Source: JAIRMO01 sp046533115 (GTDB lineage: Bacteria; Spirochaetota; Spirochaetia; Treponematales; Breznakiellaceae). Taken from it: a DNA stretch of 64,000 nucleotides. Numbering within the stretch: position 1 is the first letter of the stretch; each line of letters opens with the position of its first letter. The notes under the pieces were generated by a model that was not told where the DNA came from, searched no databases, and saw only the letters and a program-made list of their open reading frames with translations. Positions 57,669 to 64,000 of this stretch are shown here, piece by piece. The position numbers and the translations under genes were made by a program. The DNA lies in NCBI RefSeq assembly GCF_046533115.1, contig NZ_JAJQRC010000013.1:11702-75701 (forward strand). Direction: 5' to 3'.

Positions 57669-58886
57669 ATGGCGGGGAAAAGGATCTACCTGGTGGGGGC
57701 AGGTCCCGGCGCGGAAGCGGTTTTGACCGGTGCGGCCCGGGAGGCCATTGCGGCAAGCCCCGTTCTTATCGGGGCGGAACGGCTCTTATCCGCGGTGGAA
57801 AATTTAGCCCAGGGCAAGAAACGCTATGCCCTTACCGGGGCGGAGGAAATAATCCGCCGTATCGAAGACAGCCCCGGTGAGGAGTTTACGGTGCTCTTTT
57901 CCGGGGACTGCGGATTTTACAGTGGAGCCGGAAAACTCATTCCCCTGATAAAAAAGCGGGGCTGGTCCTTCCGGGTCATAAACGGGATAAGTTCCCTGGT
58001 GTATTTTACCGGTGTATTGGGCATCCCCTGGGAGGATGTCCGGGTGGTAAGCCTCCACGGCAGGGAGGGGGATGTCATCGGGCCGGTGCTGTACCACCGG
58101 AAAACCTTCTTCCTCACCGGGGGCGAAACCACCGCCGCCCGTCTCTGCAAGGTCCTTACCCGGGGGGGCCTGGGGAACCTCATGGTCCATGTGGGGGAAA
58201 AACTCTCCTACCCCGATGAACGGCTCCGCTCCGGCCCGGCGGAAACCTTGGCGGACCTCCCCTTTGATCCCCTCTCGGTGGCGCTGGTCGAGAATCCCGC
58301 CCCCCGTTCCCTGTCCCGGGGCAATTACGGTTTGGGGGATGACGAATTTATCCGGGCTGCCGTCCCCATGACCCGGGAGGAGGTACGGGCCGTATCCCTG
58401 GCGAAACTCCGGCTGGAAAACGACAGCATTGCCTACGACATCGGCGCGGGGACCGGTTCGGTTTCCTGCGAGATGGCCCTGCGGGCCAGGTACGGCCGGG
58501 TTTACGCGGTGGAGCGGAACAGCGAGGCCCTGGCCCTGGTGGAGCGAAACCGGGAGCGGCAGGGGCTTTGGAATATCATCCCGGTGCCCGGTACGGCCCC
58601 GGAAGCCCTGGAGGGGCTGCCCCCGGCGGACCGGGTTTTTATCGGCGGCAGTTCCGGCCGGCTGGAATCGATCCTGGCGGCGGTCCTGGCGAAAAATCCC
58701 CGGTGCCGGGTGGTGATCAACGCCATAACCCTGGAGACCCTGTGCATAGCCGTGGGCTTGCTGAAAAAACACGCCCTGTCCAATCCCGATGTGGTGGAAC
58801 TCATCCTGTCCAAGGCCGACCGGCGGGGGGAATATCATTTGATGCGGGCCCTGGATCCCGTGTATATTATCTCCGGGGGCGGCTAG
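57669..58886 (+). CDS. cbiET: Fused cobalt-precorrin C5,C15-methyltransferase/decarboxylase (CbiE-CbiT)
   Basis: 405 residues in two domains. Residues ~1-205 are CbiE, a tetrapyrrole methylase with YLVGAGPGAEAVLT, VLFSGDCGFYSGAGKL and GISSLVYFTGVLGIPWEDV (core SSLVYFTGVLGIP). Residues ~225-405 are CbiT, a Rossmann methyltransferase with YDIGAGTGSVSCEMAL, VYAVERN and VFIGGSSGRLESIL. This is the CobL-like arrangement. It adds methyl groups at C5 and C15 and decarboxylates the C12 acetate. Followed by cbiA after one base. Confidence 0.93.
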   Translation: MAGKRIYLVGAGPGAEAVLTGAAREAIAASPVLIGAERLLSAVENLAQGKKRYALTGAEEIIRRIEDSPGEEFTVLFSGDCGFYSGAGKLIPLIKKRGWSFRVINGISSLVYFTGVLGIPWEDVRVVSLHGREGDVIGPVLYHRKTFFLTGGETTAARLCKVLTRGGLGNLMVHVGEKLSYPDERLRSGPAETLADLPFDPLSVALVENPAPRSLSRGNYGLGDDEFIRAAVPMTREEVRAVSLAKLRLENDSIAYDIGAGTGSVSCEMALRARYGRVYAVERNSEALALVERNRERQGLWNIIPVPGTAPEALEGLPPADRVFIGGSSGRLESILAAVLAKNPRCRVVINAITLETLCIAVGLLKKHALSNPDVVELILSKADRRGEYHLMRALDPVYIISGGG

Positions 58887-58887
58887 G

Positions 58888-60282
58888 ATGTTCGATTACC
58901 CCCTGCCCCGGATCTGCGTCGCCTCGGGTTCCAGCGGTTCCGGTAAAACCACTTTAACCTGCGGTATCCTCCGGGCCTTGATCAACCGGAAGTACCGGCC
59001 CGCCGCTTTTAAGTGCGGTCCCGATTATATTGATCCCCTGTTTCACCGGGAGGCCGTGGGCGCCTATTCCTCCAATTTGGATCTCTTTTTTTGTAATGAA
59101 GAAACCGTGATCCGGCTGCTCTACGAAAACACCCAGGCCAGGGATATCGCGGTTTTGGAAGGGGTCATGGGCTTTTATGACGGTCTTGGGGGAACTACCA
59201 CCGAAGCCGGTACCTGGCACCTGGCCCGGGTAACCCAAACCCCGGTGATCCTCATAGAAAATTGCGCGGGCCTTTCCGTCTCCGTTGCCGCCCGGATTAA
59301 GGGCCTGGCCGAGTTCAGAAAGGACAGCCATATCCGGGGGGTGGTATTAAGCCGTATCCGGGAAAATTTATACCCCGGTCTCAAGGCCCTCATCGAAAAG
59401 GAAACCGGCCTGGAGGTCTTTGGGTATCTTCCGTTCCTTGAGGATTGGGTCATTGAAAGCCGGCACCTGGGACTGGTCACCGCGGAAGAGCTGGGGGACC
59501 TGAAAGAAAAAATCGGCCGTTGGGCCTATGGTATCGAACAGTACCTGGACCTGGACGGCATCATCCGCCTGGCCCAATCCGCGCCTCCCCTCAGGGTAAC
59601 AGACGAATCCGGCCTTTTCCCGGAAATGAACGAAGCCCCCCTGGTTCCGGTCCGCCTGGGGATTGCCCGGGACCGGGCCTTTTGTTTTTATTATGAGGAC
59701 AGCCTCAACCTGTTTAAAAAAATGGGGGCCGAATTGGTTTTTTTTAGCCCCCTTGCCGACCAAGGGCTTCCCGCCGGGCTGGACGGTTTATACCTGGGGG
59801 GAGGTTATCCTGAGCTTTACGCGGCCCCCCTCGCGGACAACCGGGGCATGCGGGAGGATATCCGTAACGCCCTGCAGTCGGGTATGCCCGGTATCGCCGA
59901 ATGCGGGGGGTTTATGTACCTCCACCGTACCCTGGAAGACTCCAAAGGGACACGATACCCCATGGCGGATATTTTTCCCGGTTCCTGCGTTAAAAAGGAT
60001 CGCCCGGTCCGGTTTGGTTATGCCGCCTATACCGCCCGATCCGATAATCTGCTCTGTCCCCGGGGCGGTGTTTTTCGGGGGCACGAATTTCACTATTGGG
60101 ACAGCGATTGTCCCGGGGATGATTTTATCGCGGTGAAGCCCGTGGGGGGAGAAACCTGGTCCGCCGGGAGGGCCGCCGCTTCCCTCTACGCCGGATTTCC
60201 CCACCTCCATTTTTATTCGGCCCCTGCCATGGCCCGGCGCTTTTTGGAGCGCTGTAAAACCTGGAGCTTGTCCCATGGATGA
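58888..60282 (+). CDS. cbiA: Cobyrinate a,c-diamide synthase
   Basis: 464 residues. N-terminal dethiobiotin-synthetase-like ATPase: ASGSSGSGKTTLTCGIL (core GSSGSGKTT), AFKCGPDYIDPLFH, VLEGVMGFYDG. C-terminal class I glutamine amidotransferase with the nucleophile Cys in GIAECGGFMYL and a late His in HLHFYS-type context. It amidates the a and c side chains with glutamine and ATP. Coupled by 8-base overlap to cbiD, the ATG of which lies inside its end. Confidence 0.93.
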   Translation: MFDYPLPRICVASGSSGSGKTTLTCGILRALINRKYRPAAFKCGPDYIDPLFHREAVGAYSSNLDLFFCNEETVIRLLYENTQARDIAVLEGVMGFYDGLGGTTTEAGTWHLARVTQTPVILIENCAGLSVSVAARIKGLAEFRKDSHIRGVVLSRIRENLYPGLKALIEKETGLEVFGYLPFLEDWVIESRHLGLVTAEELGDLKEKIGRWAYGIEQYLDLDGIIRLAQSAPPLRVTDESGLFPEMNEAPLVPVRLGIARDRAFCFYYEDSLNLFKKMGAELVFFSPLADQGLPAGLDGLYLGGGYPELYAAPLADNRGMREDIRNALQSGMPGIAECGGFMYLHRTLEDSKGTRYPMADIFPGSCVKKDRPVRFGYAAYTARSDNLLCPRGGVFRGHEFHYWDSDCPGDDFIAVKPVGGETWSAGRAAASLYAGFPHLHFYSAPAMARRFLERCKTWSLSHG

Positions 60283-61411
60283 ATACCGGCTGGTGGAGGG
60301 AAAAAAACTCCGGTACGGGTACACCACCGGTACCTGCGCCGCCGCCGCCGCCAAGGCGGCCGCGGCCCTGGTGCTGGCCGAAGACCCCGGGGAAGCCCGT
60401 TCCGTGGAGATCCTTACCCCCCGGGGCGCCCGGCTGACCCTTATCCCGGAGGACATACGCCGGGACGCGTCCGGGGCGTCCTGCGGAGTACGGAAGGACG
60501 CGGGGGATGACCCGGACGTAACCGACGGCATCCTGGTCCGGGCGGAGGTTAAAAAGAACCGCGCCTCCCGGATCATCATCCGGGGCGGAGCAGGGGTGGG
60601 GCGGGTCACCAAACCCGGGCTGGACCCGCCGGTGGGCGCCGCAGCCATCAACCGGACCCCCCTCAGGATGATCCGCGAAAACCTGCAGGGGGTGTGCGAA
60701 AAATACGGTTACCCCGGGGGGCTTACCGTTACCATATCCATCCCCGGGGGGGAAGCCCTCGCCCGGAAGACCTTTAATCCCCGGCTGGGGATTGTGGGGG
60801 GGCTTTCGATCCTGGGAACCAGCGGGGTGGTGGAGCCTAAAAGCGACGACGGATTCATCGGCGCCATCCGGGCGGAATTTTCAGTCCTCCGCGCCGGGGG
60901 GGAACACAAGGCGCTGATCACCCCGGGGAACTACGGCAGGGATTTTTTGAAAACCTGGGGGGACGCCGCCACCGGCGCCCCGGTGGTCTGTAGTAATTAT
61001 ATCGGCGAGGCCCTGGATCTGGCCGTGGAATTCGGCTTTGCCTACCTGCTGCTGGTGGGGCATATCGGAAAACTGATAAAGTTGGTTACGGGGAACTTCA
61101 ATACCCATTCCAAATACGGGGATCCCCGGCTGGAGATATTCGCCGCCTATGCAGGCCGTGCGGGAGCCCCCCAACGCCTGATAGGGCAGATCCTCGATGC
61201 CGCCACCACCGAACAGGTTTTGGCCCTATTGGGCGGCGGAAAACTCTGGGAGGATGTCAAAGGGAGGATCCTCACCGGGATACAGGAACAGCTGGATCGC
61301 CGGGCCGGGGGAAAGCTCAAGACCGGGGCGGTGGTGTTCTCCACCACCCGGGGCTTCCTGGGGAGTACCGCCGGAGCCGTGGAGCTTTTGGAACAATGGG
61401 AGGGTCTATGA
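60275..61411 (+). CDS. cbiD: Cobalt-precorrin-5B C1-methyltransferase
   Basis: 378 residues. Diagnostic N-terminus RYGYTTGTCAAAAAKAA (core GYTTGTCAAAAAKA), GAGVGRVTKPGLDPPVGAAAIN (core GVGRVTKPGLDPPVG), IPGGEALARKTFNPRLGIVGGLSILGT (core TFNPRLGIVGGLSILG) and NTHSKYGDPR. CbiD methylates C1 in the anaerobic route and has no counterpart in the aerobic route, so it identifies the pathway type. Followed by cbiF after 31 bases. Confidence 0.95.
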   Translation: MDEYRLVEGKKLRYGYTTGTCAAAAAKAAAALVLAEDPGEARSVEILTPRGARLTLIPEDIRRDASGASCGVRKDAGDDPDVTDGILVRAEVKKNRASRIIIRGGAGVGRVTKPGLDPPVGAAAINRTPLRMIRENLQGVCEKYGYPGGLTVTISIPGGEALARKTFNPRLGIVGGLSILGTSGVVEPKSDDGFIGAIRAEFSVLRAGGEHKALITPGNYGRDFLKTWGDAATGAPVVCSNYIGEALDLAVEFGFAYLLLVGHIGKLIKLVTGNFNTHSKYGDPRLEIFAAYAGRAGAPQRLIGQILDAATTEQVLALLGGGKLWEDVKGRILTGIQEQLDRRAGGKLKTGAVVFSTTRGFLGSTAGAVELLEQWEGL

Positions 61412-61442
61412 AAAATACCGGGGTAAGGGACCGGGGGAGTCT

Positions 61443-62198
61443 ATGATATATTTTGTCGGAGCCGGTCCGGGGGCCCCGGACTTGATAACCCTCCGGGGAA
61501 AGGAACTGATCACCCGGGCGGATCAGATCATCTATGCGGGTTCTCTGGTCAATGGGGAGCTGCTCGCCTGGGCAAAACCAGCATGTATGGCGTATAACAG
61601 CGCCTCCATGACCCTGGAGGAGGTGATCGAACGGTTCAAGGCAGGGGAGAGAAAGAAGCAGATGACCGTCAGGCTCCACACCGGGGATCCCGCTTTATAC
61701 GGGGCTATCCGGGAACAGATGGACCGGCTGGACGAACTGGGTTTTTCCTACGAGCTTGTCCCCGGGGTTAGTTCCTTCAGCGCCGCCGCCGCCGCGCTGA
61801 AGGCGGAATATACCCTCCCCGGCATTTCACAAACCCTGATCATCACCAGGGTTTCGGGCAGAACCGGGGTACCCGAACATGAGGACCTCCGGCTCCTCGC
61901 TTCCCACGGGGCTTCCCTGGCGATCTTTTTAAGCGCCGCCCTGATCGGGGAGGTACGGGAAAAATTGCTGGAAGGGGGCTACCCCCCGGATACCCCCGCG
62001 GCAATCGTGTACAAGGCGTCCTGGCCCGAGGAACGGATCCTCCGGGGCACCATCGATACCCTGCCCCGGCTGCAGGAGGAAAGCGGGATTACCAAAACAG
62101 CGTTGATCCTCGTGGGGGGATTCCTCGGAACCGGCTATGAACGTTCCCGGCTCTACGATCCGGGATTTAGCCATGAATACCGGGATGCCCGGAAATGA
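61443..62198 (+). CDS. cbiF: Cobalt-precorrin-4 C11-methyltransferase
   Basis: 251 residues from the ATG at 61443 (GGGGGAG upstream); a longer frame into cbiD is not supported. YFVGAGPGAPDLITLRGKELI at the start (core FVGAGPGAPDLITLRG), IYAGSLVN, VRLHTGDPALYGAIREQMD (core LHTGDPALYGAI) and VPGVSSFSAAAAAL are specific for CbiF/CobM. Uses SAM to methylate C11. Overlaps cbiG by 4 bases. Confidence 0.95.
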   Translation: MIYFVGAGPGAPDLITLRGKELITRADQIIYAGSLVNGELLAWAKPACMAYNSASMTLEEVIERFKAGERKKQMTVRLHTGDPALYGAIREQMDRLDELGFSYELVPGVSSFSAAAAALKAEYTLPGISQTLIITRVSGRTGVPEHEDLRLLASHGASLAIFLSAALIGEVREKLLEGGYPPDTPAAIVYKASWPEERILRGTIDTLPRLQEESGITKTALILVGGFLGTGYERSRLYDPGFSHEYRDARK

Positions 62199-63205
62199 TT
62201 ATCGCGGTTTTTGCCTTTACCGGACCGGGGAGGGCCCTGAAAGGGCGGCTTACGGATCTGCTGGCCCGCCAGGGGCATAGTATCCTGGAGCCTGGGGGGA
62301 CCCTGGCCGAACAGGCCGCCGAGGCCTTTCGCACCGGGGACGCCCTGATATTCATCGGCGCTGCGGGGATCGCGGTCCGCACGGTGGCGCCCCTGCTGCA
62401 ATCCAAAGACCAGGATCCGGCGGTGGTGGTTATCGACGAGAAGGCCGCTTGGGTCATATCATTAGTCTCAGGCCACCTGGGCGGGGCCAATGCCCTGACC
62501 CGGGAACTGGCCGCCCTGCTGCACAGTGTTCCGGTGATCACCACCGCCACCGATATAAACCAGGTTTTCGCCGTGGACCTCTGGGCCCAGGCTAACGGCC
62601 TGGTGATAGATTCCCTGGAAAAGGCAAAACAGGTATCCGCCGCCCTGCTTGCGGGGGAAACCATGGCCCTGAAAAGCGATTTTTCCATCACCGGGCCCCT
62701 GCCACCGGGGCTCAAAACCGCCCCGGGGTTTGAAGCGCCCGTGGGTATCGCCGTATCCCTCTACCGCCCCCCCAAGGGCTGGCTGCAGCTCGTTCCCCCC
62801 TGTTTGTACCTGGGTATAGGCTGCAGACGGGGGGTCCCCGAGGAAGAAATTCAAAGCGTCCTGGAGGCGGCCCTGGCCTTGCACGGGATAAACAGCAGCG
62901 CTGCGGCTGCCGTGGGGACCGTTACGGCCAAAAAGGACGAGCCAGGTCTTTGCTCCCTCTGTAAAAAAAGGGGATGGCAGTTTTTTGCCTATTCCCCGGA
63001 GGAACTCAAGGGCGTCCCGGGTCAATTTACCGCCTCGGACTTTGTCCGGTCAATCACCGGGGTGGACAATGTCTGTGAACGGGCCGCTGTCCTCGCTTCC
63101 GGCGGTGGCCGGCTGGTATTCAGGAAATTCAGCCGGGGCGGTGTTACCGTTGCCGGGGCAGTGGGGGAATTTTTCCTCCGGTTTGGGGACGGGCCCACAG
63201 TATAG
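62195..63205 (+). CDS. cbiG: Cobalt-precorrin-5A hydrolase
   Basis: 336 residues. N-terminal and central CbiG domains: FAFTGPGRALKGRLTDLL, FIGAAGIAVRTVAPLL (core GAAGIAVRTVAP), VVVIDEKAAWVISLVSGHLGGAN (core SLVSGHLGGANAL). C-terminal CbiG/CobE domain: LYLGIGCRRGVPEEEI and VGTVTAKKDEPGL. Opens the delta-lactone and releases the C20 unit as acetaldehyde. Last gene of the visible operon; cbiL, cbiC and amidation/attachment genes are not in the window. Confidence 0.94.
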   Translation: MIIAVFAFTGPGRALKGRLTDLLARQGHSILEPGGTLAEQAAEAFRTGDALIFIGAAGIAVRTVAPLLQSKDQDPAVVVIDEKAAWVISLVSGHLGGANALTRELAALLHSVPVITTATDINQVFAVDLWAQANGLVIDSLEKAKQVSAALLAGETMALKSDFSITGPLPPGLKTAPGFEAPVGIAVSLYRPPKGWLQLVPPCLYLGIGCRRGVPEEEIQSVLEAALALHGINSSAAAAVGTVTAKKDEPGLCSLCKKRGWQFFAYSPEELKGVPGQFTASDFVRSITGVDNVCERAAVLASGGGRLVFRKFSRGGVTVAGAVGEFFLRFGDGPTV

Positions 63206-63207
63206 TA

Positions 63208-63340
63208 AGAAACCACCGCGAAGACGCCATCCGGCGCCGCATTAAGAAATTTACCACAAAGGCGAAGAAGGGGGAAAAGGAGGAATTAAGAGAGAGGAAG
63301 GAGGAATGGGGAGAATTCGACCGTGAAGGCGAAGCAGGAA
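63208..63340 (-). repeat. Dispersed intergenic repeat family B, copy 2
   Basis: Inverted relative to 3600-3729: shared blocks include the complement of CTTCTTCGCCTTTGTGG, the pyrimidine-rich CATTCCTCCTTCC region and TTCGCGGTGG/TTCGCGGTCG ends. Lies just after cbiG. Confidence 0.6.
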
Positions 63341-63377
63341 GATGAAAGCAGGGAAAAATGGGTGTTCCGACATGATA

Positions 63378-63419
63378 ATCCGTGTGATCCCCGGACCTAT
63401 GCCTGGGGATCACACGGAT
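63378..63419. terminator. Strong inverted repeat after the cbi operon
   Basis: ATCCGTGTGATCCCC (63378-63392) pairs perfectly with GGGGATCACACGGAT (63405-63419), 12-base loop. No long T run follows, so termination is inferred mainly from stem strength and position between convergent genes. Confidence 0.55.
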
Positions 63420-63446
63420 GGGGCGTAACGCCCGTTGCCGGGCTGC

Positions 63447-63471
63447 CCGAACAGGTTTTTAACCTGTTCGG
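63447..63471. terminator. Second strong hairpin between convergent genes
   Basis: CCGAACAGGTT (63447-63457) pairs perfectly with AACCTGTTCGG (63461-63471) over TTT. With the preceding repeat it forms a double hairpin downstream of both cbiG and the minus-strand surface protein gene. A small GGGCGT/ACGCCC hairpin lies between them (63421-63433). Confidence 0.55.
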
Positions 63472-63503
63472 ACAACACATTGGCAGTTAGTCAGGTTAGA
63501 GAC

Positions 63504-64000
63504 CTACTCTACATCCTGCGTACTGTCAATATAAATAGTGTTGGTGCTGCTGTTGTTGCCGATAATATTCTCGCTGCCGCTGTTCTTAAGACCGGTGAAT
63601 TTACCCGGTCCACTAGTACCAACAGTGGTATTGTCGGTATAAATAGATACAGACTTTGAGCTCCAGGCTACCCCCCCTATTTTAGTCGCCGCCGAATATG
63701 CGGTAGTCAGGGTCGGGCTGGCTCCAATCTGTATGGCCGAGTCGGCCACCGTAAAGGTTATCTGTCCGGGATTTGTGCCACCGCCGATGATGATCCTTCC
63801 GAATGCCCCGCCGGTGGTAGTGCCAAGGTCAATGATGGTTTTTTGAGTGGACCCCAGGACCAGCGCGTTGCTGCCGACTCCCGCATTCTGCGTGATGGTC
63901 GCGCCCGGGCCCAGGGCGGTGAGGACCTCTGTTCCTCCGCCCGCATTGATGGTTATCCCGGTTGCAGCTCCCGTCAGCGTGATGGACCCTACACCGGTGC
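63504..64000 (-). CDS. C-terminal part of a Gly/Thr/Ser-rich repetitive surface-type protein (cut by window edge)
   Basis: The minus-strand frame is open from the window end (64000) to the TAG at 63506-63504, ~165 residues, with no signal for a start inside. Sequence is rich in Gly, Thr, Ser, Ile and Asn with short strand-turn patterns such as GAATGITINAGGGTEVLTALG, ATITQNAGVGSNALVLGS and GRIIIGGGTNPGQITFTVADS (each a run of beta-helix-like rungs). It resembles the passenger part of large autotransporter or adhesin-like proteins, but no autotransporter barrel follows the last rung. It ends ENIIGNNSSTNTIYIDST. Function unknown; a large cell-surface protein is likely. Confidence 0.65.
   Translation of the reverse strand, partial: TGVGSITLTGAATGITINAGGGTEVLTALGPGATITQNAGVGSNALVLGSTQKTIIDLGTTTGGAFGRIIIGGGTNPGQITFTVADSAIQIGASPTLTTAYSAATKIGGVAWSSKSVSIYTDNTTVGTSGPGKFTGLKNSGSENIIGNNSSTNTIYIDSTQDVE

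Overview
The window looks like about 64 kb of a GC-rich spirochaete-like chromosome, plausibly a gut-type Treponemataceae. This is inferred from gene content: many carbohydrate ABC transporters without their own ATPase, a GTP-type PEP carboxykinase, lipoprotein-rich annotation and an anaerobic cobalamin pathway. There is no rRNA or other marker here to prove the taxonomy. Most genes are GC-rich. Several stretches are visibly richer in A+T and look like accessory DNA: 2.1-2.55, 23.5-28.95, 35.85-37.03 and 44.9-45.4 kb.

Layout. 0-2 kb: end of a sugar-binding protein gene and a Gfo/Idh oxidoreductase. 2.1-3.6 kb: an orphan ribbon-helix-helix antitoxin abutting an internally shortened IS3-family element. 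3.8-10 kb: pckG, a stand-alone cyclic-nucleotide-binding protein, a polytopic spermidine-synthase-like protein and a membrane-anchored isoaspartyl-methyltransferase-like protein. 10.1-14.3 kb: a CUT1 sugar ABC operon with an amidohydrolase. 14.5-23.5 kb: a LysM-PKD-C39 envelope protein, ychF, an MFS-HEAT fusion, an SH3-type lipoprotein and an ABC-F ATPase. 23.5-28.9 kb: an A+T-richer GH30 glycosidase/ABC/AraC cluster. 29-35.7 kb: galE, an M20 peptidase and potABCD. 35.8-37.1 kb: a small accessory insert between short direct repeats, with a PIN-toxin remnant. 37.1-43 kb: a GH94 chitobiose phosphorylase divergent from a CUT1 transporter. 43.3-46.9 kb: a class III aminotransferase, an unknown membrane protein and folC.

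From 46.9 to 63.2 kb the window is devoted to corrinoids. It holds two consecutive BtuFCD-type importers (the second behind a cobalamin riboswitch), a TonB-dependent receptor, a lipoprotein-type CbiK cobaltochelatase behind a second, compact cobalamin riboswitch with an intrinsic terminator, and a compact operon cbiH-cbiJ-cbiET-cbiA-cbiD-cbiF-cbiG. Together these would import corrinoids and build the corrin ring by the anaerobic route. cbiL and cbiC are not in the window. The right edge holds the C-terminus of a Gly/Thr-rich surface-type protein.

Non-coding structure worth attention: a four-copy palindromic intergenic repeat (TTAACCACGAA...TTCGTGGTTAA); a second repeat family at both ends of the window; strong hairpins beside transporter binding-protein genes; and three unrelated genes (ychF, galE, folC) whose -10 box lies exactly 6 nt before the ATG, which predicts leaderless mRNAs. 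I saw no tRNA, rRNA or CRISPR array.
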